Source: Flavobacteriaceae bacterium
GTDB taxonomy: Bacteria > Bacteroidota > Bacteroidia > UKL13-3
Direction of reading: 5' to 3'
Assembly (NCBI GenBank): GCA_009693575.1
Contig: SHWZ01000015.1
Coordinates: 1 to 48,241, forward strand
DNA length: 48,241 nt
Under the pieces are notes generated by a model. It was not told the origin of the DNA. It saw only the letters and a program-made list of their open reading frames with translations, and searched no databases. How positions within the stretch are numbered: position 1 is the stretch's first letter; each line of letters opens with the position of its first letter. This document shows positions 18,493-26,880 of this stretch, in pieces. The position numbers and the translations under genes are program-made.

Positions 18493-18495
18493 AGT

Positions 18496-19515
18496 CTAAG
18501 CCGTCTGGGGCATTTTTTTCAATGCCAAAATAGAAAAATCAGTACCCACTTTCCGAACCGTGTTGCTGAGGTGCCCAAGACCTGTGATTTTCATTTCTAC
18601 AATGTCTCCGTCCTGCAACCATTGGGGTTTGAAGTTGGAGTCATTTAGCAAAGCTGTACCGTTTAGTTCAAGGAAACAGCCTGTACCTACTGTGCCACTG
18701 CCAATCACATCTCCTGGAAGTATATCCACCCCATAAGCACAGCGTTCAAGTATTTCAGCAAAGGTCCAATCCATATCGCCCATATTTCCTTGGCTTACTT
18801 GTTTGCCATTCACCCAGCATTTCATGTCTAGGTTGAAGTTGTTTCCAACATGCCCAGGCTTGGCTGCTATTTTATATTGCTCCAATTCGTCAGGGGTTAC
18901 AAACCAAGGCCCGATAACTGTGCTAAAATCCTTCCCTTTCGCTGGCCCAAGATTCAACAGCATTTCTTCCATTTGCAGGGTGCGGGCACTCATGTCGTTC
19001 ATAATCATGTATCCGGCGATATATTCATCCGCCTCAGCAGCTTTTATATTCCTTCCCTTTTTGCCAACCACAATAGCAGCCTCAAGTTCAAAGTCCAGTT
19101 TCTGAAAATGATCAGGCATGCACCATATATCACCAGGCCCTTGAATGGCATTATGATTGGTAAAATAGAAAATAGGATACTGGTCGAACTCTGCAATCAT
19201 TTCCACTTTGCGGTTTCGTCGGGCTGAGGCTACATGCTGCCGGAACGCATATCCATCGCGGCAACTGGTAGGCCGAGGCACCGTGGCCAAAAGTTGAGCA
19301 TCGGCTAAGGCGATGCTTTCGCAAGCACTAGCATTTTCCAATAGCTGATTGTTAGCATGTTTTGCTATATTCATCAGTTCCTTGCCACCTTGCAAAAAAA
19401 CAGTCATGTCGTTAGGTAAGCGGGGGTCAATGTTGGCAAAAGGATAAGCTTTGTCGTCATTGGCAAGGATGCAAAGGTGTTCTTCGTTCTGATGGTTTAT
19501 GGTTATAAGTTTCAT
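18496..19515 (-). CDS. Fumarylacetoacetate hydrolase family protein
   Basis: Cytosolic metal-dependent C-C bond hydrolase of the FAH superfamily, 339 residues. The set of active-site residues looks complete: D87 and H94 in RDGYAFRQH (spaced seven apart as the metal Asp and catalytic His in true FAH), E143 and E145 in DFELEAAIVVG, and D174 in MNDMSAR. The C-terminal part holds DILPGDVIGSGTVGTGC, typical of the family. The histidine favours a fumarylacetoacetase-like reaction (tyrosine/homogentisate breakdown) over a decarboxylase, but no hmgA or hppD gene is nearby to confirm this. It ends 3 bases from murF-alr in convergent orientation and is divergent from aroB with only 38 bases between start codons. 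Confidence 0.87.
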   Translation of the reverse strand: MKLITINHQNEEHLCILANDDKAYPFANIDPRLPNDMTVFLQGGKELMNIAKHANNQLLENASACESIALADAQLLATVPRPTSCRDGYAFRQHVASARRNRKVEMIAEFDQYPIFYFTNHNAIQGPGDIWCMPDHFQKLDFELEAAIVVGKKGRNIKAAEADEYIAGYMIMNDMSARTLQMEEMLLNLGPAKGKDFSTVIGPWFVTPDELEQYKIAAKPGHVGNNFNLDMKCWVNGKQVSQGNMGDMDWTFAEILERCAYGVDILPGDVIGSGTVGTGCFLELNGTALLNDSNFKPQWLQDGDIVEMKITGLGHLSNTVRKVGTDFSILALKKMPQTA

Positions 19516-19519
19516 GGGG

Positions 19520-19527
19520 CGAAATTA
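19520..19527 (-). promoter_or_regulatory. Candidate -7 box for the FAH-family gene
   Basis: TAATTTCG on the minus strand, one mismatch to TAnnTTTG, exactly 4 bases from the ATG at 19515. It mirrors the aroB box. Transcripts would be leaderless or nearly so. Confidence 0.45.
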
Positions 19528-19541
19528 GTGTACTATGCTTC

Positions 19542-19549
19542 TACCTTTG
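19542..19549 (+). promoter_or_regulatory. Candidate -7 box for aroB
   Basis: TACCTTTG, a perfect TAnnTTTG match ending 4 bases before the ATG at 19554. The start codons of both genes lie in an inverted repeat: CATGGGGC at 19513-19520 and GCCCCATG at 19549-19556. Confidence 0.55.
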
Positions 19550-19553
19550 CCCC

Positions 19554-20534
19554 ATGCCAGTTTCTTTTGGTTTGAATACTCTGAAACCGCTCATTGATGG
19601 GCGAAAGGAAGTTATTTTTCTATGCGATGAAAACACGGCCATCCACTGCTTGCCATTAGTTTCGGGTTTTATTCCAATTGCTAAAACCATATCTATACAC
19701 GTAGGAGAACAAAACAAAACTATTGAAACGTGTAATCTAATTTGGGCGGAACTATTAAAACAGCAAGCTACTCGAAATGCCATACTAATCTGCATTGGTG
19801 GGGGGGTAGTTACCGACCTTGGTGGGTTTTGTGCCGCTACCTTTAAGCGGGGAATTGATTTCGTATTGGTGCCAACAAGTTTGCTGGGCATGGTGGATGC
19901 GGCCATTGGTGGTAAGACTGGTATCAATGTGGGTAATATAAAAAATAGTGTTGGCTTGTTTGCCAATCCAATTGCAACAATTGTAGATGACATCTTTCTA
20001 AACACCTTACCCCAAAGGGAAGCAATTGCAGGAATGGCTGAAATGTTGAAGCACGGATTGATTGCTGATGTTGACCACTGGCATGAAATGTCTACTTTAG
20101 CATTGCAAAAAAAGCTACCAACCATGGAGCAAATACAAGCTTCAATACATATTAAAGAAACAATTGTAGCAGCCGACCCTACCGAACAAGGCCAACGCAA
20201 ATTGCTGAACTTTGGTCACACCATTGGCCACGCAATTGAAGCGGCGAGTCTACAGACAAACAAACCGTTGTTGCACGGCGAAGCAGTAGCTTGGGGTATG
20301 GTGGCCGAAACGGCCCTCTCGCTAAAACATACCAGCCTCTCAAAACAGGAGGCTAGTGAGATTGTTAAAGTTTTGACTAAAGTATATGTCGAAAGTAAGC
20401 CCGACAACTTTGATGAATATACTTTGCTTGGCTATATGCAGAATGATAAGAAGCGGAGTGAAGACTCAACAAACTTTACCTTACTGCAAGCAATTGGGAA
20501 TTGTGTGTGGGATGTGGAGGTTGCTTACAAATAG
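19554..20534 (+). CDS. aroB: 3-dehydroquinate synthase
   Basis: Second step of the shikimate pathway: NAD- and Zn-dependent cyclisation of DAHP to 3-dehydroquinate. The 326 residues show the family hallmarks: GGGVVTDLGGF (82-92), VPTSLLGMVDAAIGGKTGIN (106-125), AEMLKHG (162-168, with metal ligand E163), NFGHTIGHAIE (H222 and H226) and LLHGEAVAWGM (H241). It is slightly shorter than the usual 350 residues, losing mostly N-terminal nucleotide-domain length. Convergent with the receiver-protein gene (44-base gap). It shares a tiny divergent promoter region with the FAH-family gene. Confidence 0.95.
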   Translation: MPVSFGLNTLKPLIDGRKEVIFLCDENTAIHCLPLVSGFIPIAKTISIHVGEQNKTIETCNLIWAELLKQQATRNAILICIGGGVVTDLGGFCAATFKRGIDFVLVPTSLLGMVDAAIGGKTGINVGNIKNSVGLFANPIATIVDDIFLNTLPQREAIAGMAEMLKHGLIADVDHWHEMSTLALQKKLPTMEQIQASIHIKETIVAADPTEQGQRKLLNFGHTIGHAIEAASLQTNKPLLHGEAVAWGMVAETALSLKHTSLSKQEASEIVKVLTKVYVESKPDNFDEYTLLGYMQNDKKRSEDSTNFTLLQAIGNCVWDVEVAYK

Positions 20535-20578
20535 AGCTTCAGCTTTGAGATTTACTCTATTTCAACCCTACAAATCAC

Positions 20579-21097
20579 TCAATGATCAAGTATATTGAAT
20601 ACATCATCCAAGCCAGAAAGCTTTGCGATAACAGCAAGTACAGCCCCCGCAAGAATCACATAACCTATTAACGATAGCATCCGCTTGTAGCGTTCGGCAT
20701 CCGCTACTAGTTCGTACTGCTTTATTATCTTGTGAATGATGTTTTCCATGCGATAAAAGGCTGTTGGGTTTTTCACCACATAATCAAAGGCTCCGAAACG
20801 CATGCAGGTCATTGCAACTTCTACATTGTCTTGCCGACTATATATAATTACTTCGATCCGTTCATCTGCTGATTTCACTGCTTTCAAAATATCAATACTT
20901 TTTTTGGCATCCTTGTCTGCCGAACTAAGGTTGTAGTCCAACACAATAATATCTGGTTTTTCACCTAAGCTAGCTAGCATGGTTTCACCCTTGTAAAAGG
21001 TCTTGCAGATATAATTCTTGAACTGCCCCAAATGGTCAGTTATCATTTCCAACTGCAAAGGGTCATCGTCCACTACAAATATTTTGATAGCTTTCAT
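20579..21097 (-). CDS. Membrane-tethered stand-alone receiver domain protein
   Basis: A 172-residue response-regulator-like protein. Residues 4-115 form a receiver domain with the acidic pocket D10-D11-D12, the phospho-acceptor D54 (IIVLDYN), S87 in the Thr/Ser position and K109, so it should be phosphorylatable. A helical linker (116-139) leads to one hydrophobic segment (about 141-160: LSLIGYVILAGAVLAVIAKL) and a short tail. There is no DNA-binding or enzymatic output domain. A receiver fixed to the membrane by a C-terminal anchor is unusual; it could be a phosphate sink or bind a membrane partner. No histidine kinase is encoded nearby. It follows an outer-membrane protein gene on the same strand by 89 bases. 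Confidence 0.85.
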   Translation of the reverse strand: MKAIKIFVVDDDPLQLEMITDHLGQFKNYICKTFYKGETMLASLGEKPDIIVLDYNLSSADKDAKKSIDILKAVKSADERIEVIIYSRQDNVEVAMTCMRFGAFDYVVKNPTAFYRMENIIHKIIKQYELVADAERYKRMLSLIGYVILAGAVLAVIAKLSGLDDVFNILDH

Positions 21098-21186
21098 TGG
21101 TAATTAATTCGATCATTATAGGTAGTACTCCAGCGAGTGTGACACAAAGCCCTTTATCATTCGACAGTCAAAAGTGTATTCGATTG

Positions 21187-22080
21187 TCAATTTTGTGGCT
21201 TTGGCTTAGGTGCGGGCTTCACCTCCGCAGGTTTCTTCTTTTCCGTTGTCGGCCGTGGGTTTCTAGGTTCCGATTTAGGAATCGGCTGGGTAGTGTTTGG
21301 TTTTGGATTGGAATAGTCTGGTTGAGGTTCGGTGTAGATTGGTGAATCATCATCTCTATCACTCTTATCAAGCTTGAACATAAAGCCAACCCTAAAGAAA
21401 AGCATATTGCTGGCAGAAGGATGAACGTATTTTTGTATAAAAGCATCTTGTCCATTCTGTCCCAATTTTATATCGGGCAAGCTAGTCATTTTAATTCGGC
21501 CACCCATCGAATAGCATACCCGCATATCAAATATGGCCCTTTTGCCAAGTTGTTTCATCACACCCAGCCCTAGTCCAATATGCGGTATCCAGTAGTGATT
21601 CACATTGGTTGAGGTTGAGCGTTCGTAGGCGGCCACTTCCTTGTAAAAAGTATTAACCTGAGATGTGTTGAAATTTCGAATGGCAAGATTCAACTCCAAG
21701 TAAGGCTCCCAATCGTTGACTTTATAAACCAATTTTGGCCCAACAAAAAGCCCAAAAGTATTGTGGCCAAACTTGGTGTAGCCTGTGTCGTTGTTGGTGG
21801 TCTTGAATGGCAGGCTATCAAAACGTCGGCTACCATGCCATTGAAAATCTAAGCCTGAGCCAATTCGCAGGTCAAAACCTTCGCGGTCTTCATCGTCTTC
21901 CTCCTTGCTTAGCAAGGGCTTACTCAGGTATTCAAACGAAAAGCCCAATCCTTTTCGCCAACCTGAATCATGCAAACTGCCCAAAGGACGGCTGCCATTC
22001 AAATAAAACCCAAAGTAGTGTTGGCTTTGCAGCGAAAATGAGGTGAGTACTAAAACTGTGAATAAGGCTTTTGATTTCAT
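21187..22080 (-). CDS. Outer-membrane beta-barrel-like protein with proline-rich tail
   Basis: A 297-residue exported protein: a signal peptide (MKSKALFTVLVLTSFSLQSQ) is followed by about 220 residues of alternating, aromatic-rich strands (HYFGFYLNGSRPLG, WEPYLELNLAIRNF, WIPHIGLGLGVM, LFFRVGFMFKL) fitting an OMP_b-brl type porin-like barrel. The last 45 or so residues are a hydrophilic proline/lysine-rich tail ending in PAPKPKPQN, which is unusual because barrels normally end in an aromatic residue at the last strand. The barrel strand MLFFRVGFMFKL probably is that last strand, with the tail hanging beyond it. The function is unknown. A near-consensus CATCTTTG box is at 22092-22099 upstream. 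Confidence 0.75.
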   Translation of the reverse strand: MKSKALFTVLVLTSFSLQSQHYFGFYLNGSRPLGSLHDSGWRKGLGFSFEYLSKPLLSKEEDDEDREGFDLRIGSGLDFQWHGSRRFDSLPFKTTNNDTGYTKFGHNTFGLFVGPKLVYKVNDWEPYLELNLAIRNFNTSQVNTFYKEVAAYERSTSTNVNHYWIPHIGLGLGVMKQLGKRAIFDMRVCYSMGGRIKMTSLPDIKLGQNGQDAFIQKYVHPSASNMLFFRVGFMFKLDKSDRDDDSPIYTEPQPDYSNPKPNTTQPIPKSEPRNPRPTTEKKKPAEVKPAPKPKPQN

Positions 22081-22470
22081 AATTTTATTGGCAAAGATGC
22101 TCTAAAAAATGAATTGTAATCGTGCTTATTTTTGCTGATGCAAACTAGGATTGTAGCTTTCTTGTTTTGTGAACTATCCAAATCCAAAAAAAGTGCTGCA
22201 AACTAAGGACCATAAACCAGATGAGGAACCACCCCACCATCGACCAACGAACCAAAACTATCAAACAACTTTTGGAAGAAATGAGGTCAGTAGCAAAGCA
22301 AAGCATCATCACTCACAATCCAAATTAGGGAAGTCTTCGCAATCAGCAACGAGCATTTTGGCCAATCCCTTATTTTTGCAGGAGACACAACCAAGGTTTT
22401 AGTTCTTTGTTTCGAAAAAGGCTAGCTAAAGACTCCAGACTAAAAACTTGAAATTAATAACTATATAATT
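22081..22470. other. 390-base intergenic region between divergent OMP gene and glmS
   Basis: No supported gene: a GTG-initiated 77-codon frame here has a low-complexity, His/Asn/Gln-rich composition with no domain. TATTTTTG boxes occur at 22127-22134 and 22371-22378, the latter about 90 bases before glmS. The sequence shows no resemblance to the Firmicutes glmS ribozyme, which is not expected in this phylum. Confidence 0.55.
22371..22378 (+). promoter_or_regulatory. Candidate -7 box for glmS
   Basis: TATTTTTG, a perfect TAnnTTTG match, giving a predicted leader of about 85-90 bases before the ATG at 22471. No -33 TTG at standard spacing. Confidence 0.4.
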
Positions 22471-24312
22471 ATGTGCGGAATAGTAGCATACACAGGCCCT
22501 AGGGAAGTTTATCCCATACTCATCAAAGGACTGAAACGCCTTGAATATCGAGGATATGACAGTGCAGGAATAGCCCTGATAAACAATGGCATGAACGTAT
22601 ACAAAAAGGCGGGCAAAGTAGCCGACCTTGACGAGAGCGTGCAGGGCAAAGACCTTGGAGGGCACACGGGCATGGGCCACACCCGCTGGGCTACCCACGG
22701 CGAACCTAATGATAGAAACGCCCACCCACACACAAGCCAGGCAGGTGATTTGGCCATCATCCACAATGGCATTATTGAAAACTACGCCAGCCTAAAAGAA
22801 GCCTTGATAGAACGTGGCCATGAATTTAAAAGCGATACGGATACGGAGGTGCTCATCCACCTGATTGAGAATATACAAAAAAATACCGGCGAATCCTTGG
22901 AGGAAAGCGTAAGGCTTGCTCTTAGTGAGGTTGTTGGTGCTTATGCAATTGTGATTTTGAGCAAAAGCAATCCTGGAGTGCTGATAGGTGCCCGCAAAGG
23001 CAGCCCGATGGTTGTTGGTTTGGGTGAAGGTGAAGGTGAATTTTTTATAGCCAGCGATGCCACACCTATAGTAGAATACACCCGAAATGTGGTATATTTG
23101 AACGATAGCGAAATAGCAATTATCAAAGATGGGGAGCTTACTATAAAAACTGTTAGTAATGAAACCCAGACCCCTTATATCCATGAGTTGGAAATAAGTC
23201 TTGAGGCCTTGGAAAAAGGAGGCTATCCCCACTTCATGTTGAAGGAAATATTTGAGCAACCAAAAAGTATATTGGACAGCTTCCGGGGTCGCATACATCA
23301 CGAGCATTTGAAAATTGTGATGGCAGGTATCAACCAATATGAAGAGAAACTGAAGAACATAAAACGCATACTCATCGTTGGATGTGGCACCAGTTGGCAC
23401 GCTGGTTTGGTAGGCGAATACCTGATGGAAGAACTGGCCCGCATACCTGTGGAGGTAGAGTATGCCAGTGAGTTCCGCTACCGCAACCCCATCATTGGCG
23501 AAGACGATTTTGTGATAGCTATTTCGCAAAGTGGTGAGACAGCTGACACACTTGCAGCTATTGCATTGGCAAAAGAAAAAGGAGCAACCATATTTGGTAT
23601 TTGCAATGTGGTTGGGTCATCCATTCCCCGCACCACCCATGCCGGGGCATACACGCATGCCGGACCTGAGATTGGGGTAGCTAGCACGAAGGCTTTCACT
23701 GCTCAGGTCACAGCACTTATTTTGATGTCATTGTCTATTGGCCACAAGCGAGGTGTTATCACTGATAACCGCATGAGAGAATTACTCACTGAGTTGGAAA
23801 CCATTCCTGCAAAAGTAGAAAAGACCTTGAAATCAGATGACTACATCAAGGGCTTAGCCGAGAAATTCATGTATGCTAAAAATTTCCTATACCTTGGCCG
23901 TGGCGTAGGTTTCCCGGTAGCGTTGGAAGGAGCTTTGAAGTTGAAAGAAATTAGTTACATACACGCTGAAGGCTACCCCGCTGCCGAAATGAAGCACGGC
24001 CCAATAGCCTTGATTGACGAAGAAATGCCAGTAGTGGTGATAGCTACCCAACGCAACCACTATGAAAAAGTAGTGAGCAACATTCAGGAAGTGAAAGCCC
24101 GCAAAGGCACCATCATAGCCATAGTAACTGAGGGCGACAAAGTGGTGAAAGGTATTGCCGACTACGTGATAGAAATACCCGATACTGAAGAAGCATTCAT
24201 GCCGCTAATTGCTACAATCCCGCTACAACTTCTCAGTTACCACATAGCGGTGCTGCGAGGATGCAATGTTGATCAACCAAGAAATTTGGCCAAGAGCGTG
24301 ACAGTGGAATAA
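22471..24312 (+). CDS. glmS: Glutamine-fructose-6-phosphate aminotransferase (isomerizing)
   Basis: Makes glucosamine-6-phosphate from fructose-6-phosphate and glutamine, the entry step to UDP-GlcNAc for peptidoglycan and polysaccharide. The 613-residue length is normal. The N-terminal class II glutaminase starts at the nucleophile Cys2 (MCGIVAYTG) and contains HTRWATHGEP and HNGIIENY. Two SIS domains follow with GCGTSWHAG, SQSGETADT, STKAFTAQV and the sugar-binding EGALKLKEISYIHAEGY. The C-terminus ends PRNLAKSVTVE as in the family. The start is fixed by the need for Cys2 to become N-terminal. A small lipoprotein gene follows after 14 bases. Confidence 0.97.
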   Translation: MCGIVAYTGPREVYPILIKGLKRLEYRGYDSAGIALINNGMNVYKKAGKVADLDESVQGKDLGGHTGMGHTRWATHGEPNDRNAHPHTSQAGDLAIIHNGIIENYASLKEALIERGHEFKSDTDTEVLIHLIENIQKNTGESLEESVRLALSEVVGAYAIVILSKSNPGVLIGARKGSPMVVGLGEGEGEFFIASDATPIVEYTRNVVYLNDSEIAIIKDGELTIKTVSNETQTPYIHELEISLEALEKGGYPHFMLKEIFEQPKSILDSFRGRIHHEHLKIVMAGINQYEEKLKNIKRILIVGCGTSWHAGLVGEYLMEELARIPVEVEYASEFRYRNPIIGEDDFVIAISQSGETADTLAAIALAKEKGATIFGICNVVGSSIPRTTHAGAYTHAGPEIGVASTKAFTAQVTALILMSLSIGHKRGVITDNRMRELLTELETIPAKVEKTLKSDDYIKGLAEKFMYAKNFLYLGRGVGFPVALEGALKLKEISYIHAEGYPAAEMKHGPIALIDEEMPVVVIATQRNHYEKVVSNIQEVKARKGTIIAIVTEGDKVVKGIADYVIEIPDTEEAFMPLIATIPLQLLSYHIAVLRGCNVDQPRNLAKSVTVE

Positions 24313-24326
24313 ATAAATAAATATAA

Positions 24327-25181
24327 GTGAAAAAGGTCTGGATAATACTAATTGCTATTTGTTGCACTTCCTGCCTTAGGCAACAAAAATGGGTATTTAA
24401 GCAGGATTACAGCATTAATTCATCTAACGTGAATTATGTAGACAGTTCAAAATTCAGATATGAAGATAGTTTAGTCATTTTAGACTACAACTTGTGGGAT
24501 CAGGGAGGGAAATTACTCTTTTCAATTTACAATAAATCAAATTCTCCAATTTATATAAATTGGAAGAATAGCAACTTTATTTACAATGGTTATAGCTACC
24601 AATATTGGGTTGACAAAGTGGTTTCACAAACTCAAACGAGATCAACCTCTCAAAGTATTTCAATTGGCTCTCCTACCAATATTTATTTATATAGTGAGGT
24701 AAATAATTCAAACTCCAATGGTGTAGTTTCATCTTTCGCTAGTCTCACCAATCAGGTGAGCACCATTACCAAGGAGAACCCAAATGTTCAGATTCCCCCA
24801 AGATCATACAATGTGGTAAACAAATTTAGTTTACGTATCCCGTTTGTAGAATCGAATGATTCAATTGTAGTATTTACAAAAGAGAATTCACCGTTTAATT
24901 TTAGAAATTATCTTGCTATTTCAACTAACAAAGAATTCGAAAAGGAAGTTTTTATTGACAACGATTTTTGGGTCGCTTCTATAACGAAGAAAACTACCGA
25001 AAAAGGAAGCTATGTAGGATTTGATAACTTGGATCCAAACCCAAACCATTTTTATTGTACTCGTACCGTGTCTGTAGAACCTACAAAATCACCAACCACA
25101 AAAATGGGACGGAATGTTCTAAGAGTTATTACTGGCTTAGCAGTGATATCATTTGTCATTGTTCTTGTTTCAAATAATTAA
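24327..25181 (+). CDS. Lipoprotein of unknown function
   Basis: A 284-residue protein starting with GTG 14 bases after glmS, so probably in the same transcript. The N-terminus MKKVWIILIAICCTSC is a lipoprotein signal peptide with the modified cysteine at position 16. The mature part is rich in Asn, Ser and Tyr with predicted beta structure (IYINWKNSNFIYNGYSYQYW). A hydrophobic C-terminal segment (about 264-282: LRVITGLAVISFVIVLVSNN) could be a membrane anchor, which is odd for a lipoprotein. I do not recognise the family. It looks more A/T-rich than glmS. Confidence 0.7.
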   Translation: MKKVWIILIAICCTSCLRQQKWVFKQDYSINSSNVNYVDSSKFRYEDSLVILDYNLWDQGGKLLFSIYNKSNSPIYINWKNSNFIYNGYSYQYWVDKVVSQTQTRSTSQSISIGSPTNIYLYSEVNNSNSNGVVSSFASLTNQVSTITKENPNVQIPPRSYNVVNKFSLRIPFVESNDSIVVFTKENSPFNFRNYLAISTNKEFEKEVFIDNDFWVASITKKTTEKGSYVGFDNLDPNPNHFYCTRTVSVEPTKSPTTKMGRNVLRVITGLAVISFVIVLVSNN

Positions 25182-25538
25182 TAAGAAGGAATAGCAATAT
25201 TCACTTATCAACAAACAATTCATGAGCTACTTCTTTTTGATGTAGAAAGGACAAAATTGGAATGGAGCGGAGCATGGAATATATCAATGAGCGTGTATTA
25301 TCGAATGGCTTATTTCTGATCGGAATTTGTTAAAGGAGTTTGATTGAATGAGAATAATAAAGCAGCTTTTGCTGCACACCAGCTATTTAAAAATGTGCAG
25401 CCTTCATTTTTGTTCTGCTTATTTCGATGAACCAATTACTAAATTTCAAATGTTACAAACTCGCACAATCGAACCCGGCACACTGGGACTATCGAATGGG
25501 GACATTCATTTGCAATTTGCGACTAAAAATGTGTGGCA
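25182..25538. other. 357-base intergenic region before the MFS gene
   Basis: No convincing gene. A 64-codon ATG frame (25348-25542) overlaps the MFS start and has no recognisable features. A small hairpin, GCAGC-TTTT-GCTGC at 25362-25375, has only five base pairs and no following T-tract, so it is not called a terminator. Confidence 0.5.
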
Positions 25539-26744
25539 ATGAGTCTCTTTGCCGTCTATAAAAAATCCTTCGCCAACCTTCCTGGGAATGTGTGGTTATT
25601 GGCCTCAGTGCAGTTCATCAACCGAAGTGGCAGCATGGTTCTGCTTTTTGCTTCGCTCTATTTTACAAAGGAACTCCAATACAGCATGGCTCAGGCTGGA
25701 CTAGTGATGAGTTTCTATGGTATTGGAAGTATATTAGGTAGCTATGCAGGTGGTTGGCTTACCGATAGAAAAAATTACTTTGACATCATGTTTTGGTCGC
25801 TGATTAGCAGCGGGCTTATCCTTTTACTATTGCTTGTTACTACCTCTCCATTTTTTGTGGCTAGTGTAGTGTTCTTGTATGCCTTTGCTGCTGATAGTTT
25901 TCGCCCAGCGAATTCGGCTTCATTGGCCGTATACAGTACTCCAGAAAATCGCACCCGCTCAGTATCCCTACTCAGGATGGCTATTAATTTAGGGTTTTCT
26001 GTAGGTCCAGCTATCGGAGGAATAATTGCCTTGCATTTTGGCTACAAGTTTTTGTTTATTATTGATTCTCTCACAAGCTTTGGGGCGGCAGCACTGCTAT
26101 ACTTTTATTTGCCAAGAAAGAACATAAGGAAACGGACCAAAACACAGCAAGCAGTATTAGACGACCGCTCCACTTCAGCCTACCGAGATATTCCTTACCT
26201 ATTTTTTATACTTTTAGTGGCCCTATATGCCACTTGCTTTTTCCAATTATTTGCCAGCGTACCGCAATACTTTAGTGAGGTTTGCCACTATAATGAAGGC
26301 ACCATCGGCTTTATGCTCGGGTTAAATGGGCTTTTGGTGGTGCTGATAGAAATGCCATTGATTGCTTACTTTGAACATAAGGCTTCCATTTTTCGTTTCA
26401 TCATCATTGCAGTTTTGGCTATCCCCATTGCTTTCCTTATCTTACTATTCAGTAGTGGCACTATTGGCATGGCTATCCTCTACACACTATTCATCACATT
26501 TGCCGAAATATTTGCAATGCCCTTTATGATGAATTTTGCCCTTAGCCGTCCTCCAAAAGAGCGACAAGGGCAATATTCTGCCCTCTATTCTATTGCGTAC
26601 GGCTTGGCTCTTATTGCAGCACCTTCAATTGGCTTGGGGATAGCGGCTACTTATGGTTTTAATAGTATGTTCTTCCTTATTATTGCTACAAGTTGTTTGG
26701 TGGCGATGGGCTTTGCCGTTCTAAAAAAGTATGCGTTGAAGTAA
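25539..26744 (+). CDS. MFS transporter
   Basis: Major facilitator superfamily permease, about 401 residues with twelve hydrophobic segments. The loop after segment 2 reads GSYAGGWLTDRKN, the MFS motif A (GxLaDrxGrr-like), and a loop of basic residues (RKNIRKRTKTQQ) separates the two halves. The ATG at 25539 is chosen; a GTG at 25533 two codons upstream is equally compatible. Overall it resembles small-molecule/multidrug efflux MFS proteins such as the MdtH group, but the substrate cannot be read from sequence. Stand-alone gene. Confidence 0.88.
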   Translation: MSLFAVYKKSFANLPGNVWLLASVQFINRSGSMVLLFASLYFTKELQYSMAQAGLVMSFYGIGSILGSYAGGWLTDRKNYFDIMFWSLISSGLILLLLLVTTSPFFVASVVFLYAFAADSFRPANSASLAVYSTPENRTRSVSLLRMAINLGFSVGPAIGGIIALHFGYKFLFIIDSLTSFGAAALLYFYLPRKNIRKRTKTQQAVLDDRSTSAYRDIPYLFFILLVALYATCFFQLFASVPQYFSEVCHYNEGTIGFMLGLNGLLVVLIEMPLIAYFEHKASIFRFIIIAVLAIPIAFLILLFSSGTIGMAILYTLFITFAEIFAMPFMMNFALSRPPKERQGQYSALYSIAYGLALIAAPSIGLGIAATYGFNSMFFLIIATSCLVAMGFAVLKKYALK

Positions 26745-26822
26745 CAAAAGTTTTGCTTAATCATAAGTCCACTTTAGTTGTTTTGCGAACAATGTGATGT
26801 AAATTTCAAGAAATCATTCGCT

Positions 26823-26830
26823 TACCTTTG
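26823..26830 (+). promoter_or_regulatory. Candidate -7 box for the GT2-fusion gene
   Basis: TACCTTTG, a perfect TAnnTTTG match 50 bases before the TTG start at 26881. A second match, TAGATTTG at 26876-26883, overlaps that start codon and cannot serve it. Confidence 0.45.
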
Positions 26831-26880
26831 CAACCCTATTAGCCTTTTTAGGTCTATAGCTTTACCAAAACGAAATAGAT

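Noticed and set aside
22169-22402. 77-codon frame between the outer-membrane protein gene and glmS
   Set aside because: Low-complexity, His/Gln/Asn/Pro-rich composition and a GTG start; treated as noncoding leader.
22081-22470. glmS ribozyme or riboswitch upstream of glmS
   Set aside because: The glmS ribozyme is a Firmicutes-type element and no matching conserved core was recognised here.
25348-25542. 64-codon ATG frame before the MFS gene
   Set aside because: It runs into the MFS start in another frame and has no recognisable features.
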